Of a stretch of DNA of 64,000 nucleotides, positions 60,473 to 64,000 are shown piece after piece. This stretch comes from Acidovorax sp. GW101-3H11. Its GTDB lineage: Bacteria; Pseudomonadota; Gammaproteobacteria; Burkholderiales; Burkholderiaceae_C. Within the stretch, counting starts at the first letter, position 1. Each line of letters begins with the position of its first letter. The stretch is taken from the NCBI RefSeq assembly GCF_001633105.1, contig NZ_LUKZ01000012.1, forward strand, positions 151,278 through 215,277, given 5' to 3'. The notes beneath the pieces were generated by a model. The model was not told the origin of the DNA. It did not search any database and was given only the letters and a program-made list of their open reading frames with translations. Both the position numbers and the translations under genes were made by a program.

Positions 60473-60818
60473 CGCGGCCTCTGCGAATTCGCGCCCAGGC
60501 CACCGCCCCAGCGGCGCCCAGCAGCGGCGCGAGCACCAGCCAGGCCATGATCTCGGCCGCGTGGGACTGGCGGGGCAGATCCAGCACCCGCCCCCAGGCC
60601 ACCATCACCCCGGCTGCACAGCCCAGCACTGCCCACCAGCGGGCCCCGCGCAGCGGGGGCACCCACCACGCCAGCAGCAAGCACACCGCCACTACAGCAA
60701 CCTGGGCGTAGGCCATGGCCAGCACCTCCTGCCCGTGGGCGTGCGCGGCCAGCGGGGCACCCGCCAGCACCGCGCACCACGCGGGGCGCAAGAAGAGGGA
60801 TGGCCGCCGTTCAATCAT
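60462..60818 (-). CDS. Small membrane protein in the alpha-2-macroglobulin/PBP1C operon (gene 3)
   Basis: A 118-residue protein from ATG 60818 (GGGAGC upstream; 60836 is an alternative). About four hydrophobic segments: CAVLAGAPLAAHAHG, VLAMAYAQVAVVAVCLLLAWWVP, WWAVLGCAAGVMVAWG and MAWLVLAPLLGAAGAVAWA. I do not recognise the family. It overlaps the upstream gene by 8 bp and the pbpC start by 11 bp, so all three are translationally linked. Confidence 0.75.
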   Translation of the reverse strand: MIERRPSLFLRPAWCAVLAGAPLAAHAHGQEVLAMAYAQVAVVAVCLLLAWWVPPLRGARWWAVLGCAAGVMVAWGRVLDLPRQSHAAEIMAWLVLAPLLGAAGAVAWARIRRGRDGR

Positions 60819-61179
60819 CGGGATGCTCCCGGTCAAACCGGGTTTCGGCCTCGCTCAGGTGGCGCAGCAGCACATGCGACATCAGGTTGACGCCGATGCC
60901 GCCAAACACCACGGGCAGCACGTACAGTGCAATGGACAGCTCGGAGATGAACACCGCGTCGTCCGCCAGCGACGGCGTGGTCTTGGCCAGGGACGCGAGC
61001 GACTGCAGCAGGTACACATCCACCCCCGCAATCAGCACCAACGCCACGCCAAAACCCAGCACCGCCATGCGCGAGATGGAGCGAGTGGCCAGCAGCAGCG
61101 CGTAGATGCCCGCTGGCAGCACCAGCGAAAACACCACCAGCAGCCAGAACCGCAGCTCGACAAAAACACTGAGGCTCAT
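60811..61179 (-). CDS. Small membrane protein in the alpha-2-macroglobulin/PBP1C operon (gene 2)
   Basis: A 122-residue protein from ATG 61179. Three predicted helices: ELRFWLLVVFSLVLPAGIYALLLA, AVLGFGVALVLIAGVDVYLL and ELSIALYVLPVVFGGIGVNLMS. The C-terminus is charged (LRHLSEAETRFDREHPDD). The family is not recognised. It lies 52 bp after the alpha-2-macroglobulin stop and overlaps the next gene. Confidence 0.78.
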   Translation of the reverse strand: MSLSVFVELRFWLLVVFSLVLPAGIYALLLATRSISRMAVLGFGVALVLIAGVDVYLLQSLASLAKTTPSLADDAVFISELSIALYVLPVVFGGIGVNLMSHVLLRHLSEAETRFDREHPDD

Positions 61180-61231
61180 GGCGGGCTGCAAGCAGACGGG
61201 CTCATCACGGAAGAAGGCATGGCGCTGCGGC

Positions 61232-64000
61232 CTACCGGGCCGCCTCCACCTTCACCCGCGCGTTGGGGAACTCGCCAAACATCTCGGGCGCGTACATCGC
61301 TTCCACCCGGCTCGGGGGCAGCGCGAAGTCACCCACGTTGTTCAGGCGCACGGTGTATTCCATCTTGACCGTGCCCTTGGGCAGGTACTCGTAGTAGCTG
61401 CGGAAGGACTCGAAGCTGCGCTCCTCGAACGCGGGCCAGCCGGGGCCGGTGCGCGCTTTTTCGCCCTGCGTGGCGATGGCCGAGTCACGGCCCAGGCCGC
61501 TGCCCAGGATGGTGGCGCCGCCCGGGATGGGGTCGGTGATGGCCACCCAGGTCATGTCGGCGCTGGCGTTCACCTCCAGCGTCACACGCAGCACGTCGCC
61601 GCGTGTGTACTGGCCTGCGGGCAGCGACTTGTTGGCCTGCTCTACCGGCGTGATGGTCTTGGTGATGGCATAGCCTGCTGCAAACGGCGCCTTGAGCTGC
61701 ACGGCCGCCACCGACTGCAGCGTGAGCCACGGCTTGCCGGGGCCCTGGTGCGTGACGGCGAGCTGCTCCTTGCCACCTGTTTTGCTCCAGGGCAGGAACA
61801 TGCCGTTGTTCTTCAGGTTGCCCGGCGATGCGGGCGCACCAAACCAGGTGCCCTGGTGAGGCGCACCGGTCAGGTCGCTGGTCTTCACTCGCTCGACCTT
61901 GCTCCAGTCCACGCTGGCAGCATTGCCACCCATGCTGGCCTTGGTGGTGCCGGACACCGGCACGGCCTCGAACTTGGCGCTGAATTTTTCCAGCGCCAGC
62001 CCGCCCCACAGGTTGGCCGTGGTGGTGTGCCAGGCACCCGCCTGCTGGCGGCTGATGAAGCCGTTGGCCAGGCGGCCCATGTCGTCCTTCCAGGCCGGGT
62101 CGTCCATCACCGCCAGCATCAGGCGCGCGGTGTTCACGTCGCCGTTTTGCATCAGCCACCACCAGTAGTCGTCCTGCTCGGTGCTGAAGATGAGCTTGGT
62201 GCCCTGGAACGACAGGCGCGCGCGCAGGATCTGCTGGGCCTCGGCCAGGCGCTGGTCGCGCTGGGGCACATCGGCCACGCGCTTCAAGACATTCACCCAG
62301 TCGATCACCGCATGCGTGGGCCACTGGTTGGGCGCGATGGTGATGCTGCTCACCATGCGGCCCTGGGCCTTGCCGTAGCGCGACAGCGCCTCGATGGCAG
62401 CGAGCTTGCGCATGTCCAGGTCCTTGCGCGGGCTCCAGAAGCTGCGCTCGATGCGGCCTTCAATGAAGGCGATCAGGCCGCGCTCCATGGGGGCGCGCAC
62501 GTCGTCCGGCAGTGCAAACGCGGGGTTGATGGAGGCGGCCTCGTGCGTGGCGGCCAGCACGTAGGCAGTGAGCGTGTCGCTGCCCCGGTTGCTGTCGCCG
62601 TCGCGCGGCGGGAAATAGTTGGCCAGGCCGTCGCTGTCGAGGTAGGTGGGCAGCTGCGCCACCACGGTCTGCCACAGCGCGCCGTCGCGCAGGCCCACGG
62701 CCTTGCTGGTCTTTTGCTCCAGGCAGGCAAACGGGTAGCGGGCCCACCAGTCGCGCACGCCGGGCAGGCCCTCGGCCAGCTTGGGCTGCAGCGCCAGCTT
62801 GAGGCCGCCGCGCCCGGGCAACGCATCGGCGGGCGGGTTCACGTCCAGGTTGAAGCTGCCGTCCACCTGCACCAGCGTGGCCTGCTGCACGGTGAGCGGC
62901 ACGGCGGGGATCAGCTTCTGGCTGGCCTTGAGCGCGTCGCGCGCGCCGCTGACGGTGTCCTTGGCCTCGATCTCCCACAGGATGGCCTGGGTGCGGGTCT
63001 GCGCGAGCTGCGCGGGCGCGGTGACGTTCCAGGCCACCTCGCGCGATTCGCCAGCGGGGATGTCCACGGTTTGCGGTTTCAGGTCGAGCAGCGTGGCACG
63101 CGGCGCCACCTCGACCTTCATCGCGGCCTTGGTGGTGTTGCGCAGCGTGAGCTGGGCGCGGAACTGGTCGTCCTCGCGCACCAGGGGCGGCAGGCCGCTG
63201 ATGATCTGCAGATCCTGCGTGGCGCGAATGCTGGTGCTGCCGGTGCCAAACAGGCCGGTGGACGCATCGGCCACGGCCACGATCTTGAAGGTGGTCAGGG
63301 CATCGTTGAGCGGCACCGTCACCTTGGCCTGGCCGTTGGCATCGAGCTGGATGGCGGGCTGCCACAGCAGCAGCGTGTCGAGCAGCTCACGCGTTTGCGC
63401 CTTGCCGCCGCCACCGCCTGCGGGCACGGCCTTCTTGCCATAGTGGCGGCGGCCGATGATTTCCATCTGCGCGGTCGATGTCTCCACGCCCCAGCTGCGG
63501 CGCTGCAGCATGGCTTCGAGCAGGTTCCAGCTGTTGTTGGGCATCAGCTCCAGCAGCGCCTGGTCCACGGCGGCCACGGCCACCTCGGCATTCGCGGCGG
63601 GCTTGCCACCCGGCAGCGTGGCGGTGATGGTGACCTGCGCCTTGCCGCGCACGGCATAGCTTTCCTTGTCGGCCTGCACCTTCACATCGATCTGGTGGGC
63701 CTGCGTGCCCACGCGGATTTCGGCCAGACCCAGGCGGTAGGCGGGCTTGGAGAGGTCCACCAGCGCGGTGGGCGCCTGGTACTCACGGCCTTCGTACCAG
63801 AAGGACGTCCACCACTCGCTTGGCGACTTGAAGCCCCAGGTGAAGAAGCTGTACCACGGCACCTCGCGCAGGCGGCCGCGCAGGGCCAGCACGCTCACGT
63901 AGACGTTGGGGCCCCACTCGGGCTGGATCTTGAGGCTCACCGTGGGGTCCTGCCCGTTGAGCTGCACCACCTGCGTGTCGATGATGCCTTCGCGCTCCAC
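61232..64000 (-). CDS. Bacterial alpha-2-macroglobulin, N-terminal part cut by window edge
   Basis: The visible 922 C-terminal residues match a large periplasmic protease trap (full length usually 1,500-2,000). The frame is open to the right edge, so no start is shown. Visible parts are macroglobulin strands, the bait-side LLDTLLLWQPAIQLDANGQAKVTVPLNDALTTFKIVAVAD, and the intact thioester motif CLEQ (62714-62725, in YPFACLEQKTSK), which forms the covalent trap. The C-terminal receptor-like domain ends SRVEAMYAPEMFGEFPNARVKVEAAR. It heads an operon with two small membrane proteins and pbpC; PBP1C is thought to repair peptidoglycan after breaches while the macroglobulin traps invading proteases. 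Confidence 0.93.
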   Translation of the reverse strand: MEREGIIDTQVVQLNGQDPTVSLKIQPEWGPNVYVSVLALRGRLREVPWYSFFTWGFKSPSEWWTSFWYEGREYQAPTALVDLSKPAYRLGLAEIRVGTQAHQIDVKVQADKESYAVRGKAQVTITATLPGGKPAANAEVAVAAVDQALLELMPNNSWNLLEAMLQRRSWGVETSTAQMEIIGRRHYGKKAVPAGGGGGKAQTRELLDTLLLWQPAIQLDANGQAKVTVPLNDALTTFKIVAVADASTGLFGTGSTSIRATQDLQIISGLPPLVREDDQFRAQLTLRNTTKAAMKVEVAPRATLLDLKPQTVDIPAGESREVAWNVTAPAQLAQTRTQAILWEIEAKDTVSGARDALKASQKLIPAVPLTVQQATLVQVDGSFNLDVNPPADALPGRGGLKLALQPKLAEGLPGVRDWWARYPFACLEQKTSKAVGLRDGALWQTVVAQLPTYLDSDGLANYFPPRDGDSNRGSDTLTAYVLAATHEAASINPAFALPDDVRAPMERGLIAFIEGRIERSFWSPRKDLDMRKLAAIEALSRYGKAQGRMVSSITIAPNQWPTHAVIDWVNVLKRVADVPQRDQRLAEAQQILRARLSFQGTKLIFSTEQDDYWWWLMQNGDVNTARLMLAVMDDPAWKDDMGRLANGFISRQQAGAWHTTTANLWGGLALEKFSAKFEAVPVSGTTKASMGGNAASVDWSKVERVKTSDLTGAPHQGTWFGAPASPGNLKNNGMFLPWSKTGGKEQLAVTHQGPGKPWLTLQSVAAVQLKAPFAAGYAITKTITPVEQANKSLPAGQYTRGDVLRVTLEVNASADMTWVAITDPIPGGATILGSGLGRDSAIATQGEKARTGPGWPAFEERSFESFRSYYEYLPKGTVKMEYTVRLNNVGDFALPPSRVEAMYAPEMFGEFPNARVKVEAAR

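Overview
The window is high-GC chromosomal DNA whose gene order and protein families point to a betaproteobacterium of the family Comamonadaceae, Acidovorax-like. The evidence is the fused order lepA / mucD-mucB-rseA-rpoE / fabF-acpP-fabG-fabD-fabH-plsX-rpmF-yceD / maf, the convergent and divergent core genes around rne, and a dispersed AGCTATCA-type palindromic repeat that I associate with this family. The genus is an inference. I see no rRNA, tRNA, CRISPR array, transposase or phage gene.

Region 1 (1-25 kb) is mostly housekeeping. It holds truncated lepA, the sigma-E envelope-stress operon (YgfX-like protein, RpoE, RseA, MucB, MucD), the complete type II fatty-acid synthesis cluster with L32 and YceD, then maf, an RsmI-like methyltransferase, a repeat-rich exported protein, sppA, a small Rieske protein, gph, rluC and divergent rne, yaaA and a prolyl 4-hydroxylase. 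The lepA-mucD gap carries a terminator and a cluster of DnaA-box-like sequences.

Region 2 (25-37 kb) holds queF, small membrane and TPR genes, an ECF sigma/anti-sigma pair, dinB, and a translationally coupled catabolic operon. The operon encodes an ALDH7/antiquitin-type dehydrogenase, a DAO-family flavoprotein, a lone solute-binding protein, an aminotransferase and a TPP enzyme, with a divergent LysR gene. It fits lysine/pipecolate degradation. Region 3 (37.9-40.4 kb) is a small accessory patch: a YhcG-type nuclease gene with two perfect internal palindromes and an AT-richer serine hydrolase gene.

Region 4 (40.5-49.3 kb) holds a DUF4336 gene and an IclR gene divergent from a seven-gene operon. 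That operon joins a polyamine-type ABC transporter (ATPase, two permeases, binding protein) to a three-subunit flavin/iron-sulfur dehydrogenase of the opine/HcnABC class, apparently an import-and-oxidise unit. Region 5 (49.4-54.3 kb) is a periplasmic redox module: dihaem cytochrome c, cupredoxin, exported truncated haemoglobin and DUF3034 protein beside a second ECF sigma/anti-sigma pair. Region 6 (54.3-64 kb) holds an LldD-like flavoprotein, a membrane diguanylate cyclase, and a four-gene alpha-2-macroglobulin / PBP1C operon whose first gene runs off the right edge.

The most unusual signal is the dispersed palindromic repeat. Ten copies are visible, and at least six touch coding sequence. 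Three of them, read in the same orientation and frame, form the hydrophobic core of the signal peptides of three unrelated exported proteins. Another is an in-frame insertion in PBP1C, one encodes part of the cytosolic tail of SppA, and one supplies the fabH stop codon.
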